Positions 20,020-28,478 of a stretch of DNA of 64,000 bases are shown here, piece after piece. The stretch comes from Arthrobacter citreus. Lineage in GTDB: Bacteria; Actinomycetota; Actinomycetes; Actinomycetales; Micrococcaceae. The translations under genes were made by a program, and so were the position numbers. Below the pieces are notes generated by a model. That model searched no databases and was not told where the DNA came from. It saw nothing but the letters and a program-made list of their open reading frames with translations. Every line of letters begins with the position of its first letter. Positions within the stretch are counted from its first letter, which is position 1. The stretch is taken from the NCBI RefSeq assembly GCF_009192745.1, contig NZ_VTFV01000003.1:124001-188000 (forward strand), written 5' to 3'.

Positions 20020-21507
20020 TTGAGCACCGAAACCCGCCCGGCCCTGCGTCCGGCAGACGAGAGCAGCCCCGGCACGGACCGCCTGGATGCACGAACCAAG
20101 ACAGTGATTGGGCTGCTGCTGGTCTCATCCTTCGTGGTGATCCTCAATGAGACCATCATGAGTGTGGCACTGCCGCGTCTGATGGCGGACCTGCAAATCA
20201 CCGCTGCCACGGCCCAGTGGCTCACCACCGGCTTTATGCTGACCATGGCAGTGGTGATTCCGGCTACGGGCTACCTGCTCCAGCGGTTCACCATGCGCGC
20301 CCTCTTCCTGGCCGCCATGTCCCTTTTCAGCGCAGGCACCCTTCTTGCCGCCCTCGCCCCGGGCTTCGGGGTACTCCTGAGCGGCAGGATCATCCAGGCC
20401 AGCGGCACGGCCATCATGATTCCGCTGCTGATGACAACCGTGCTGAACACCGTTCCGGTCCACCGCCGCGGCACCATCATGGGCACCATCTCGATCGTCA
20501 TTGCCGTGGCCCCGGCCATCGGACCCACAGTGTCCGGCCTCATCCTCAGCGTGCTGGACTGGCGCTGGATGTTCTGGCTGGTCCTGCCCATCGCCCTCCT
20601 GGCGCTGGGACTTGGAGCGCTGAAGGTCCAGAACCTGACGGAGACCAGGCGTACGCCGTTCGACGTGCTCTCCATCCTGCTGTCCACGGTTGCCTTCGGC
20701 GGCCTGATCTTCGGCCTCAGCAGCATCGGGGAAGCAGCTGCGGGCGAGGCGCCTCTGCCGATATGGATTCCGCTGGCCCTTGGAGCCCTCTCGCTGGGTG
20801 CCTTCGTGGCCCGGCAGCTGTTCCTGCAGCGCACCGACCGTGCCCTCATGGACCTGCGCACGTTCGCCAGCCGGCCATTCGTCGTCGCGATCGTGATGGT
20901 GCTGATCAGCATGATGGCACTCTTCGGCGCCCTGATCGTGCTTCCCCTCTACCTGCAGAACGTCCTGGGCCTGTCCGCACTGGCCACCGGGCTGCTCCTG
21001 CTGCCCGGCGGCGTCGTCATGGCCATCCTGTCCCCGATAGTGGGCAGGCTCTACGACCGGATTGGCCCCCGGCCCCTGGTGATTCCGGGAGCCCTGGTGC
21101 TGACATCCGCCCTCTGGGGACTGACCATGCTGGACCAGGACACGCCCGTTGCCATGGTGATCGCCCTGCACTGCCTGCTGAACGCCGGGCTTGGGTTTAT
21201 CTTCACTCCGCTGTTCACGTCCTCGCTGGGATCACTGGACCGTTCCCTCTACTCCCACGGAAGCGCCATCCTCAACACCCTGCAGCAGCTGGCAGGCGGG
21301 GCAGGAACAGCCGTGTTCATCACCCTCATGACCACCGGAACCGCCAAGGCGCTCAGCGAAGGCGCGGACGCCATTGGTGCTGCGGCCGCCGGTGTACACA
21401 CCGCCTTCTTCTGGGGCGCAGTGGTGTCAGTGGGTGCCCTGGCGGTGTCCTTCCTGGTGCGCCGCCCGAAGAACGCAGCCCCTGCCGACGCAGCCGGGGT
21501 TCACTAA
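20020..21507 (+). CDS. MFS transporter, DHA2 (14-TM) drug:proton antiporter family
   Basis: 495 aa from the TTG at 20020. Fourteen hydrophobic segments are predicted. LNETIMSVALPRLMADLQI and AQWLTTGFMLTMAVVIPATG are typical of the EmrB/QacA group, and GRIIQASGTAIMIPLLMTTV carries motif C-like features. It probably exports small toxic compounds. The start is uncertain: an ATG at 19876 is in frame but adds 48 residues with no family similarity, and an A/G-rich GAAGAGG lies upstream of the TTG. Its stop is 5 nt from the stop of the convergent oxidase gene, leaving no room for a terminator. Confidence 0.85.
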   Translation: MSTETRPALRPADESSPGTDRLDARTKTVIGLLLVSSFVVILNETIMSVALPRLMADLQITAATAQWLTTGFMLTMAVVIPATGYLLQRFTMRALFLAAMSLFSAGTLLAALAPGFGVLLSGRIIQASGTAIMIPLLMTTVLNTVPVHRRGTIMGTISIVIAVAPAIGPTVSGLILSVLDWRWMFWLVLPIALLALGLGALKVQNLTETRRTPFDVLSILLSTVAFGGLIFGLSSIGEAAAGEAPLPIWIPLALGALSLGAFVARQLFLQRTDRALMDLRTFASRPFVVAIVMVLISMMALFGALIVLPLYLQNVLGLSALATGLLLLPGGVVMAILSPIVGRLYDRIGPRPLVIPGALVLTSALWGLTMLDQDTPVAMVIALHCLLNAGLGFIFTPLFTSSLGSLDRSLYSHGSAILNTLQQLAGGAGTAVFITLMTTGTAKALSEGADAIGAAAAGVHTAFFWGAVVSVGALAVSFLVRRPKNAAPADAAGVH

Positions 21508-21512
21508 CCGCG

Positions 21513-22859
21513 TCAGGGCCCGAGCACCCGGTCCAAATACGCGTTCGCGAAGACCCGGTCAGGGTCCAGCCGGTCGCGCAGCTGAAGGAACCGGTCAAAG
21601 AGCGGATAGCGTTCCGCCAGCCCGGGCGCACTGAGGCCGTGTTCCTTGCCCCAGTGCGGCCGGCCGCCGTGAGCCAGCATCAGCGCTTCGAAAGCTGCAA
21701 AGTACCCGCCGGGGTCTTCGCGGTAATAGCGGTGCACGGCAATGTAGGCGGTGTCCTGCCCGTACGCAGTGGAAAGCCAGCGGTCATCGGCGGCCGCCCA
21801 CCGGACTTCCACCGGAAATGACACCCGCCGGCGGGGGTTGTCCGCAACCAGTTTCCGCAGTCCGGCAAACGCCGAGGGCAGCAGCTCGGCGGGAACCGCG
21901 TACTCCGATTCCCTGAACCGAACGGTCCTCTCCTGCGTGAACACCTGCGGGGAGAGGTCCGTGTAGTCCCGGCCGCCAAGTGCAGCGGCCGCCATCCGGT
22001 TCACCGCAGGTACCACTGCAGGCAGGGCCGCGCCGGCGGCACAGGTGGCCCGAAACACACTATTGGAGAGCAGGGAGTCATCAACCCACCGGCGCAGCGG
22101 AGGCAACGGGACCCGCGGGGAACCTCCAGGAAGCCGGGTATTGGTCTTGGTGGCGGCGCGGTCAGTGTGCGGGAACCAGTAGAACTCGAAATGGTCCGCT
22201 TCCTTCACCCGGTTCGCCAGGCACCCCAGGACAGTCTCAAGGGATTCTGAACGCTCCTCGGCCCGCAGCAGGAACGCCGGTACGCACTGCAGCGTGACTT
22301 CCGCGATCACGCCCAGCGCCCCGAGTCCGAGTGCCGCCGCCGGGAGGAGCGGGTGCCCTTCCGCCAGGGTCAGGCGGCCGCCGTCGGGCTGAATGAGCAC
22401 CAGCCCGCACACCTGGGCGGACAGTCCGGCGAATGCGGCCCCGGTGCCGTGGGTACCCGTGGAGATGGCCCCGGCAATCGACTGCCGGTCAATGTCGCCC
22501 AGGTTCGGCATCGCCAAACCGTAGGGGGCGAGCAGCCGCGGCACCGCGTGCAGGCGGGTTCCGGCCAGCAGGGTGACCTGTCCGGTCACCGGATCGGCCC
22601 TCGCCAGTCCCTGCAGCCGGGAAAGGTCCAGCAGCACATCAGGAGCTTCGGCGATCCCTGTAAAGGAGTGGCCGGCGCCCACTGCTTTGACCCGCAGCCC
22701 TGCCGCGGCCGCGGCGGCGACAGCACGCTGCAGGGCGGGGACCGACGTCGGAACCTTGATCTGCTGCGGACGCACCCGCACCGTCCGGGCCCAGTTCTGC
22801 CAGCTGCGTACCCGCGCGGGCCGGGGCACGCCGCTAAGGCCGGGAGAAACCCGGTTCAC
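21513..22859 (-). CDS. FAD-linked sugar-1,4-lactone oxidase (D-arabinono-1,4-lactone oxidase type)
   Basis: 448 aa. The N-terminal FAD PCMH-type domain has VGAGHSFTGIA (the His-Ser pair used for FAD attachment in this group), LAGTRLHAVPRLLAPYGLAM and AISTGTHGTG. The C-terminal ALO domain ends HWGKEHGL, then LDPDRVFANAYLDRVLG, as usual. The family oxidises aldonolactones, reducing O2 to peroxide; the true substrate is unknown. The start overlaps the upstream PLP-enzyme stop by 4 nt, so translation is coupled. Third gene of the probable merR operon. Confidence 0.9.
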   Translation of the reverse strand: MNRVSPGLSGVPRPARVRSWQNWARTVRVRPQQIKVPTSVPALQRAVAAAAAAGLRVKAVGAGHSFTGIAEAPDVLLDLSRLQGLARADPVTGQVTLLAGTRLHAVPRLLAPYGLAMPNLGDIDRQSIAGAISTGTHGTGAAFAGLSAQVCGLVLIQPDGGRLTLAEGHPLLPAAALGLGALGVIAEVTLQCVPAFLLRAEERSESLETVLGCLANRVKEADHFEFYWFPHTDRAATKTNTRLPGGSPRVPLPPLRRWVDDSLLSNSVFRATCAAGAALPAVVPAVNRMAAAALGGRDYTDLSPQVFTQERTVRFRESEYAVPAELLPSAFAGLRKLVADNPRRRVSFPVEVRWAAADDRWLSTAYGQDTAYIAVHRYYREDPGGYFAAFEALMLAHGGRPHWGKEHGLSAPGLAERYPLFDRFLQLRDRLDPDRVFANAYLDRVLGP

Positions 22860-24142
22860 AGGAATGCCTTGCCCTCGCCGCGGTACGTCGGCAGGACAGC
22901 CGCCACCTGCCCGTCCCTGAGCACATGGAACTCATTGACCCGTTCGGATAGTTCTCCGGACTTCGCATGCCGCAGCCAAATCCGGTCTCCAGGCCGCAGG
23001 CCGGCGGCTGCCGGGCCGGCCAGCGGCGTCTGGACCTCGCCTGCTCCTTCCCTCGGCAACAGCCGCACGCCCCGGGGCCAGGCGATCTGCGGTTCCCGGC
23101 TATGGCCGGGAGGGCCTGACGCGATCCAGCCTCCGCCGAGCACGGTGGCGAACCCGGGGCCTGGCCGGCGGACCACATCGAGCGCGACGGCGGCGGCCGG
23201 GGCGGGAGAGAAAGAACGGTAGTTTCCAAACAGGTGCCCGGCGAAGATCCCCGACCCGGCAGTGATCTCAGTGACCGATGAATCCGCTGCGGTGGATTCG
23301 ACTGACCCGGTGCCTCCGCCATTGACGAACTCAAGGTCAGCAACCTCGCCCAGTGCCTGCACAATCCGGCGGCGCCTGGCGGTGAGCTCGGCCATGGACC
23401 TGCCCTGGACCAGGCGCATGAGCTGGTTGCGGACCGCGGCGCCGGGAACAGCGTTTCCTACGCCGGCCACCTGCGCTTCATACATCATCAGGCCCACCAG
23501 CTGAAAGCCGGGCCGGGAAGCGATCCTGCGGCCAAACCCTGCGACCTGCTCAGGGGTGTGCAGGGGAGAGCGGCGGGTGCCGATGAACCCCAGGACCGGT
23601 GAGCGCCAGGAGGCATCGGCGTCCAGGCAAATCCGCAGCGTGCAGCGGCTGGCCGGCGGCAGCACTGCATCGATCAGGTCCAGCTGCTCCTCGCCGTCGA
23701 CCATCAGCGTGACCCGGGATGCCAGCCGTTCATCCCCGGCAAGGCGGCGGAGCGAGTGCCGGTCCGCGGTCGGGTAGCCGAGGACGACGTCGTCAAAATC
23801 CCGGGCGAGCCACAGCGCTTCCGCGAGGGTGAAAGCAAGGATTCCCGCGATGCCCGGCACCTGGTGCAGCGACTGCAGCACACCGCGCACCCGCAGGGAC
23901 TTGCTGGCAATCCGCAGCGGCACTCCGCCGGCGCGGCGCACCAGGTCGTGGGTGTTCCAGCGCAGGGCATCGAATTCCAGCACCGCGGCCGGCGCGGGGA
24001 TCCCGGCGGCCGCCTTGGTCAGCGACGCCCAGTAGGCGTCCGGGTTCCGCCACGGTTCGGCGGCGGTGCCGCCGGTCAGGTCCAGCACTGCGCCGCTGGT
24101 CCGGGCACGCAGAAGTTCGGGGGAGGAGCCGGTATCTTCCAT
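22856..24142 (-). CDS. PLP-dependent amino acid deaminase/aldolase (alanine racemase N-domain fold)
   Basis: 428 aa. Fold type III PLP enzyme. The PLP lysine lies in PLRIASKSLRV (near residue 82). GFQLVGLMMYEAQVAGVG and the phosphate-binding loop FVNGGGTGSVESTAADSSVT follow, and the C-terminal beta-domain includes WPRGVRLLPREGAGEVQTPL. Relatives act on D-threonine or D-serine; the substrate is unknown. Pairing with a lactone oxidase recurs in actinobacteria, so the two probably act in one pathway. The start is 28 nt after the merR-type gene, implying a shared mRNA. Confidence 0.87.
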   Translation of the reverse strand: MEDTGSSPELLRARTSGAVLDLTGGTAAEPWRNPDAYWASLTKAAAGIPAPAAVLEFDALRWNTHDLVRRAGGVPLRIASKSLRVRGVLQSLHQVPGIAGILAFTLAEALWLARDFDDVVLGYPTADRHSLRRLAGDERLASRVTLMVDGEEQLDLIDAVLPPASRCTLRICLDADASWRSPVLGFIGTRRSPLHTPEQVAGFGRRIASRPGFQLVGLMMYEAQVAGVGNAVPGAAVRNQLMRLVQGRSMAELTARRRRIVQALGEVADLEFVNGGGTGSVESTAADSSVTEITAGSGIFAGHLFGNYRSFSPAPAAAVALDVVRRPGPGFATVLGGGWIASGPPGHSREPQIAWPRGVRLLPREGAGEVQTPLAGPAAAGLRPGDRIWLRHAKSGELSERVNEFHVLRDGQVAAVLPTYRGEGKAFL

Positions 24143-24170
24143 GCCTGGATACTAGCGGCGGGCGGTGCGT

Positions 24171-24959
24171 TTAGGGCTGAGGCTCGTCACCGATATAGGC
24201 CAGGAGGGCCGCCCGGACGAATGCTGCGCCGTCGGCTCCGCCATAGTTGGCGGAAAAGCGCGGGTCGGCAACATACATCTCCGCCAGGGAGCGGACATAG
24301 CCGTCCAGCTGGCCCTCGCCGGTGGGAGCCCCCGGAACGCCCTTCAGCCACGCGATATGCCGTTCTGCGAGCCCGCGCGCCACAGGACCGGTGGGGTCAG
24401 CCTCCTGGGCGGCGGCCTCTGACCACGCCCGCCCCAGCCCCTGTGTCTCTTCCTGCCAGGCGGTGCGCTCGCCGTCCTCCATCTTCCTCCACCATTCATC
24501 GGAGCGCGCGTACGCCTCCTTCCCCCATCTGCTTTCAACTTCGTCCCTGTACTGGGCATGGTTGAATCCGTCGAATGTTTCTTCGGGCATGATCTGCTGT
24601 CCTTTCTCCAATGCCGTGATGGTCTTCCGTACCGAGGCGGCCTGCCGCAGCAGGCGGTCCTGCTCCTTCTCCAGCCACGACAGGTGGTTCCGCAGTGCCG
24701 CGGCGGGCTCTTCCCGGCGCTCCAGGACACGGGCGATCTCCGGCAGGCCCAGCCCCAGTTCCCGCAGCAGCAGGATGCGCTGCAGCCGTACCAGGGAATC
24801 CCGGCCGTAGTACCGGTAGCCGTTGCTGCCGGTGCGTGCGGGCGGCAGGAGGCCAATCGCGTCGTAGTGGCGCAGCGTCCGGCTGGTGATGCCGGCCCGG
24901 CGCGCCACGTCCTGGACGGTGAATTCCCGTGCCGGTTCCGGACTGTTCGTGGAACTCAT
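24171..24959 (-). CDS. MerR-family regulator with TipAS-like effector domain
   Basis: 262 aa. N-terminal MerR helix-turn-helix: EFTVQDVARRAGITSRTLRH then YDAIGLLPPARTGSNGYRYY. A dimerisation coiled coil spans about 75-120. The C-terminal region (about 125-260) matches the TipAS antibiotic-binding domain (FDGFNHAQYRDEVESRWG, DEWWRKM, HIAWLKG, MYVADPRFSANYGG). Such regulators bind a ligand and activate a promoter with an elongated spacer. Exactly that promoter architecture lies upstream and makes the mRNA leaderless. The downstream PLP enzyme and oxidase are likely targets. Confidence 0.92.
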   Translation of the reverse strand: MSSTNSPEPAREFTVQDVARRAGITSRTLRHYDAIGLLPPARTGSNGYRYYGRDSLVRLQRILLLRELGLGLPEIARVLERREEPAAALRNHLSWLEKEQDRLLRQAASVRKTITALEKGQQIMPEETFDGFNHAQYRDEVESRWGKEAYARSDEWWRKMEDGERTAWQEETQGLGRAWSEAAAQEADPTGPVARGLAERHIAWLKGVPGAPTGEGQLDGYVRSLAEMYVADPRFSANYGGADGAAFVRAALLAYIGDEPQP

Positions 24960-24965
24960 ACTGCA

Positions 24966-24996
24966 ACGCTAGAGGTTGACGCAGCGTCAATGTCAA
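24966..24996 (-). promoter_or_regulatory. MerR-type promoter with palindromic operator in a 19-bp spacer
   Basis: On the minus strand TTGACA (24996-24991) is the -35, followed by exactly 19 bp and TAGCGT (24971-24966) as the -10. The spacer contains the perfect 7-1-7 palindrome TTGACGCtGCGTCAA (24990-24976). A 19-bp spacer with an internal dyad is the hallmark of MerR-activated promoters. Only 6 nt separate the -10 from the ATG at 24959, so the transcript should be leaderless. Confidence 0.8.
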
Positions 24997-25001
24997 ACGG
25001 T

Positions 25002-25967
25002 TCAGGTGCTGAGCTGGCCTGCCAGATCCCGAAGCTGGCCGGTTGCCACCAGGGCCTCGGCGGTTCGGAGCAGGCCGTCGATGTTCTCCGGGCTGGCGTC
25101 ATCGAGTGCATGGTCGACGCCGGGAAGCAGCGGCGTCTGCAGGCGCACGTACCGCTCGCCCAGTGCGAGGCCCAGCAGCTTCCGGGTGAGGCGGCCGGGG
25201 GCTCCGTACAGCGACTCGATAATAGGTTCCAGGGCGGTCAGCTGCTGCGGGTGTGCCAGCTGGGAAACGGAATTCGATTCCAGGGACTCACCGCCGTTCT
25301 GCAGTCCGGTGCCCATGGACACCAGCAGGATGTCCTCTCCCTTCCGGGACGTGCGCTGCTGCACCATGGCGATGGTGAACCCGACGAAGGCGGGGTCGTT
25401 CGCTGCCAGTCCGCCGTCCACCAGCACGCGGTCCACGCCGTCCGGTCCGCGATAAGGCACCGGTTCGAAGTATGTGGGGGCGGACGACGTCGCCAGTGCC
25501 GCGAGCTGCATCGGCGCGTCTCCGAGCGGGTCCTGTCCAAGGCCTCCGCCGCTGAAGAGCAGGCCGGCGACGTTGCGGATGTCCACCGTCACCACCGCTA
25601 CAGGTTTCAGCGCTGCGGAAAGCGGCCGGTCCCCAAAGAACCCATTCAGGTACCGGCGCAGGGGCTCGGACGAGTAGCGGGCCTGCGTGCCCGGGGCAGG
25701 AGCGCCGGCTGGCTCCGGTCCGTTTCCGGAAAAGATCTCCGCTCCGTGGTTGACGTAGAGGCTGCGCAGTTCAGCGGCGCTGTGCGGCATTCCGTCGCGT
25801 CCGGGGCTGGTGAGCCCGAGGGCAAGGATGCCGCCGGTTGAAGTACCCACCACCACATCGAAGAGTTCGGATGCCGGTTTCCCGGTCTGTTCTTCAAGCG
25901 TCATCAGCCACGTTGCCGGCAGGATTCCGCGGATGCCTCCGCCGTCGATGGACAGGACTCTGATCAT
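25002..25967 (-). CDS. Patatin-like phospholipase
   Basis: 321 aa. The oxyanion loop SIDGGGIRGILPA is at residues 6-18, the nucleophile elbow GTSTGG has Ser43, and the catalytic Asp lies in VDGGLAANDPA (about D184), giving a complete Ser-Asp dyad. The N-terminus resembles stand-alone and CBASS-type patatins, but no nucleotidyltransferase or Cap gene is adjacent, so a housekeeping or secreted lipid acyl hydrolase is equally possible. No signal peptide is visible. It ends 5 nt from the -35 of the merR promoter. Confidence 0.9.
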   Translation of the reverse strand: MIRVLSIDGGGIRGILPATWLMTLEEQTGKPASELFDVVVGTSTGGILALGLTSPGRDGMPHSAAELRSLYVNHGAEIFSGNGPEPAGAPAPGTQARYSSEPLRRYLNGFFGDRPLSAALKPVAVVTVDIRNVAGLLFSGGGLGQDPLGDAPMQLAALATSSAPTYFEPVPYRGPDGVDRVLVDGGLAANDPAFVGFTIAMVQQRTSRKGEDILLVSMGTGLQNGGESLESNSVSQLAHPQQLTALEPIIESLYGAPGRLTRKLLGLALGERYVRLQTPLLPGVDHALDDASPENIDGLLRTAEALVATGQLRDLAGQLST

Positions 25968-26126
25968 TGCAGCTCCCGTGTTTTGGGCAGTCGAGGCGGT
26001 GCGTAGGTGCCATGGTTCCTGCTTTTCGCGCTTGGGGTCAACGGTGCCGTGCGGTTACGCCCGGTGGGAGAAAGAACCCGATGTTACGAACCCGTCACAG
26101 CGTGTTACCAGTAATTTGGGTTACGC

Positions 26127-26156
26127 TTGCCACATCTACAGAGCAATTGCTCTACT
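26127..26156 (+). promoter_or_regulatory. Probable desaturase promoter with palindromic operator
   Basis: TTGCCA (26127-26132) and TCTACT (26151-26156) form a -35/-10 pair with an 18-bp spacer. The perfect 12-bp palindrome GAGCAATTGCTC (26141-26152) lies in the spacer and touches the -10, a position suited to repression. The start codon is 39 nt downstream. The binding protein is unknown. Confidence 0.45.
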
Positions 26157-26195
26157 TCGCGGCTGGGAAGTCGAAGAGACCTCCAGAAGGCGCTT

Positions 26196-27266
26196 ATGAG
26201 CATTGCTGCACAACCACGTACCACCAGGAACCGCGAGAACGCTGTCACCAGCAGCTATTCAGCCCTGCTGAAGATCATCCGCGACGAAGGGCTGCTCAAG
26301 CGCCGCCGCGCCTTTTACATCACCACCTTCGTGTTCCTCTGTGCCGGCCTCATCGCTGCCGGCACCGGCTTCTTCCTGATTGGGGAGAGCTGGTTCCAGC
26401 TGCTGATTGCAGCAGCACTGGGCATCCTGTTCACGCAGCTTGCCTTTATTTCCCATGAAGCTTCCCACCGCCAGGTATTCGAGTCCGGACCCGCGAACGA
26501 CCGCGCCGGACGATTCCTCGCCAACGCCGTCGTAGGCATCAGCTACCAGTGGTGGATGAACAAGCACAGCCGGCACCATGCCAACCCGAACACCGTGGGC
26601 AAAGATCCGGACATCGAGATGGACACGATCTCTTTCCAGGTGGAGCAGGCCGAGACCCGCAAGGGCATCATGGCGTGGCTGACGCGCCGCCAGGGCTGGC
26701 TGTTCTTCCCGCTGCTGCTGCTTGAAGGCATCAACCTGCACGCCACCTCCATCAAGCACTTGTTCTCGAAGAACAAGGTCAAGGGACGCTACACGGAGAT
26801 CACGATGGTCTTCCTGCGGCTGGGTCTCTACGTGGCTGCGGTGTTCTTCTTCCTTCCGGTTGGCATGGCGTTTGCCTTCCTCGGTGTCCAGCTAGGCGTC
26901 TTCGGTGTGTACATGGGTGCGTCCTTCGCACCGAACCACAAGGGCATGCCGCTGATCCCGCGTGACTCCAAGGTCGACTTCCTCAGCCGCCAGGTCCTTA
27001 CCTCGCGCAACGTCACCGGCCGCGGCATGAACACGTTCATGGGCGGACTGAACTACCAGGTGGAGCACCACCTCTTTCCGAGCATGCCCCGCCCGCACCT
27101 GGCCCGTGCCTCCGAAATCGTCAAGGAGCACTGCGCCAAGCACAAGATCCCGTACACGGAGGCGACCCTGGTCGAGTCCTACGGAATCGTGGTCAAGTAC
27201 CTGAACCGCGTTGGCCTCTCTGCGCGCGATCCCTTCGACTGCCCGGTGCGGTCCCAGTACCGGTAG
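26196..27266 (+). CDS. Membrane fatty acid desaturase (acyl-CoA/lipid desaturase family)
   Basis: 356 aa, with four hydrophobic segments in two pairs. The three iron-binding His boxes are complete: H87EASH91, H124SRHH128 and Q288VEHH292. The QxxHH third box and the preceding HANPNTVGKDPDIEMD are typical of front-end-like and mycobacterial DesA3-type desaturases. It introduces a double bond into membrane fatty acids, which in soil bacteria often serves cold adaptation. The ATG at 26196 has CCAGAAGG upstream; the open frame before it is not coding-like. A terminator follows. Confidence 0.93.
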   Translation: MSIAAQPRTTRNRENAVTSSYSALLKIIRDEGLLKRRRAFYITTFVFLCAGLIAAGTGFFLIGESWFQLLIAAALGILFTQLAFISHEASHRQVFESGPANDRAGRFLANAVVGISYQWWMNKHSRHHANPNTVGKDPDIEMDTISFQVEQAETRKGIMAWLTRRQGWLFFPLLLLEGINLHATSIKHLFSKNKVKGRYTEITMVFLRLGLYVAAVFFFLPVGMAFAFLGVQLGVFGVYMGASFAPNHKGMPLIPRDSKVDFLSRQVLTSRNVTGRGMNTFMGGLNYQVEHHLFPSMPRPHLARASEIVKEHCAKHKIPYTEATLVESYGIVVKYLNRVGLSARDPFDCPVRSQYR

Positions 27267-27298
27267 TCAACCGGTACCGGTAACCACGCAACAGACAT

Positions 27299-27330
27299 AA
27301 GGACGGCTCCCCAACCGGGGGCCGTCCTTT
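27299..27330 (+). terminator. Intrinsic terminator after the desaturase gene
   Basis: AAGGACGG (27299-27306) pairs with CCGTCCTT (27322-27329), with an inner CCCC/GGGG extension around loop AACC and a short T-run at the end. It is 33 nt after the stop. Confidence 0.85.
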
Positions 27331-27389
27331 GCGCTATCCGCAGCTGAAGGCGGATATAAAGTGCCCTGTGCGTCTGCGAGACTGGGGGC

Positions 27390-28478
27390 ATGCCTTCAAC
27401 ATCTGTCCCCGGACTGCCCGCCGTGAAACGGACCAAGGACCAGGCAATGCACATTGGTGCAAGGCTCGAGGACCGGATCCACTCCACCCGGATGAACGCC
27501 GCCCGCAAACGCGGGGGAGTTCAGACCGTCCTTTCCTTTACGGGTTACGGGTCGACTTCCTGGGTACGGGTGCTGGGGCGGGTGGTCCTGGCCAAGCCCG
27601 GCAAGCTGTCGGCTCGCACCGGCTCGGCACAGGCACTGCGGGACGGCGTGCGCGGCTGGCGCAATTTCATCAGTCCGCCGGTCAACGACGCCGTGGTCTG
27701 TATCGAGGTGGGCGAGGAAAAACACCTGGTGACCGCCGACCGCGGGGGAGTCATCGACGTCGTGCTCCCGGCGTCCCTTGCTCCGGGCTGGCAGAGCGTC
27801 ACGCTCCGTCCGGAGGCAGAGCCCGACGCCGCGCCCGTCTCGTCCCCGGTGTACATAGTGGATCCGGCGGCCAAAACCGGCGTCATTTCCGATATTGACG
27901 ACACGATCATGGTTACGGCCCTGCCGCGCCCCCTGCTGGCGGCGTGGAACACGTTTGTGCTCGATGAGCACGCCCGGACTCCCACGCCGGGCATGGCAGT
28001 GCTGATGGACCGGCTCATGAGGGAGAACGGGGGCGGCCCGGTCTTCTATCTCTCCACTGGTGCCTGGAATGTGGCTTCGACCCTGACGCGCTTCATCACC
28101 CGCAACCTGTACCCGGCCGGTCCGCTGCTGCTCACCGACTGGGGTCCTACCCGTGACCGCTGGTTCCGCAGCGGGCCGGAGCACAAGCGCACCCAGCTTG
28201 AGCGCCTGGCCAAGGAATTCCCTGAGATCAGCTGGCTCCTCATTGGCGACAACGGCCAGCACGATGAATCGATCTACGCGGAGTTCAGCCGTACCCATCC
28301 CGGGAACGTCCGGGCCGTGGCTATTCGGGAACTCTCCCCGAGCGAGGCCGTTTTGGCCGGCGGACGGTCATCCGGCCCCGGGGCCCCGCCGCGGGATATT
28401 CCGTGGATCTACGCTCCGGACGGCGCGGGCATGTCGCGGCAGCTGATGGAGAAAGGACTGCTGCCCGACGCCGGTTAG
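27390..28478 (+). CDS. App1/DUF2183 family phosphatase (HAD-like)
   Basis: 362 aa. The N-terminal half is a beta-sandwich-like region, and the C-terminal half is a HAD-type phosphatase. The catalytic motif DIDDTIMVT is at residues 168-176 (D168-x-D170-D171-T172), with YLSTGAWNVA and LLIGDNGQHDESIY as motifs II and IV. The family includes yeast App1 phosphatidate phosphatase; bacterial substrates are unknown. GAGACT lies 6 nt before the ATG, so the mRNA may be leaderless. The stop overlaps that of the convergent FUSC gene by 4 nt. Confidence 0.9.
   Translation: MPSTSVPGLPAVKRTKDQAMHIGARLEDRIHSTRMNAARKRGGVQTVLSFTGYGSTSWVRVLGRVVLAKPGKLSARTGSAQALRDGVRGWRNFISPPVNDAVVCIEVGEEKHLVTADRGGVIDVVLPASLAPGWQSVTLRPEAEPDAAPVSSPVYIVDPAAKTGVISDIDDTIMVTALPRPLLAAWNTFVLDEHARTPTPGMAVLMDRLMRENGGGPVFYLSTGAWNVASTLTRFITRNLYPAGPLLLTDWGPTRDRWFRSGPEHKRTQLERLAKEFPEISWLLIGDNGQHDESIYAEFSRTHPGNVRAVAIRELSPSEAVLAGGRSSGPGAPPRDIPWIYAPDGAGMSRQLMEKGLLPDAG

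Noticed and set aside
20217-21821. Long plus-strand frame overlapping the MFS transporter in another phase
   Set aside because: The transporter frame has 14 clear membrane segments; the overlapping frame is Arg/His/Pro-rich noise.
25002-25967. CBASS anti-phage operon
   Set aside because: The patatin has no cyclase, Cap2/Cap3 or HORMA gene beside it; neighbours are a MerR regulator and a desaturase.
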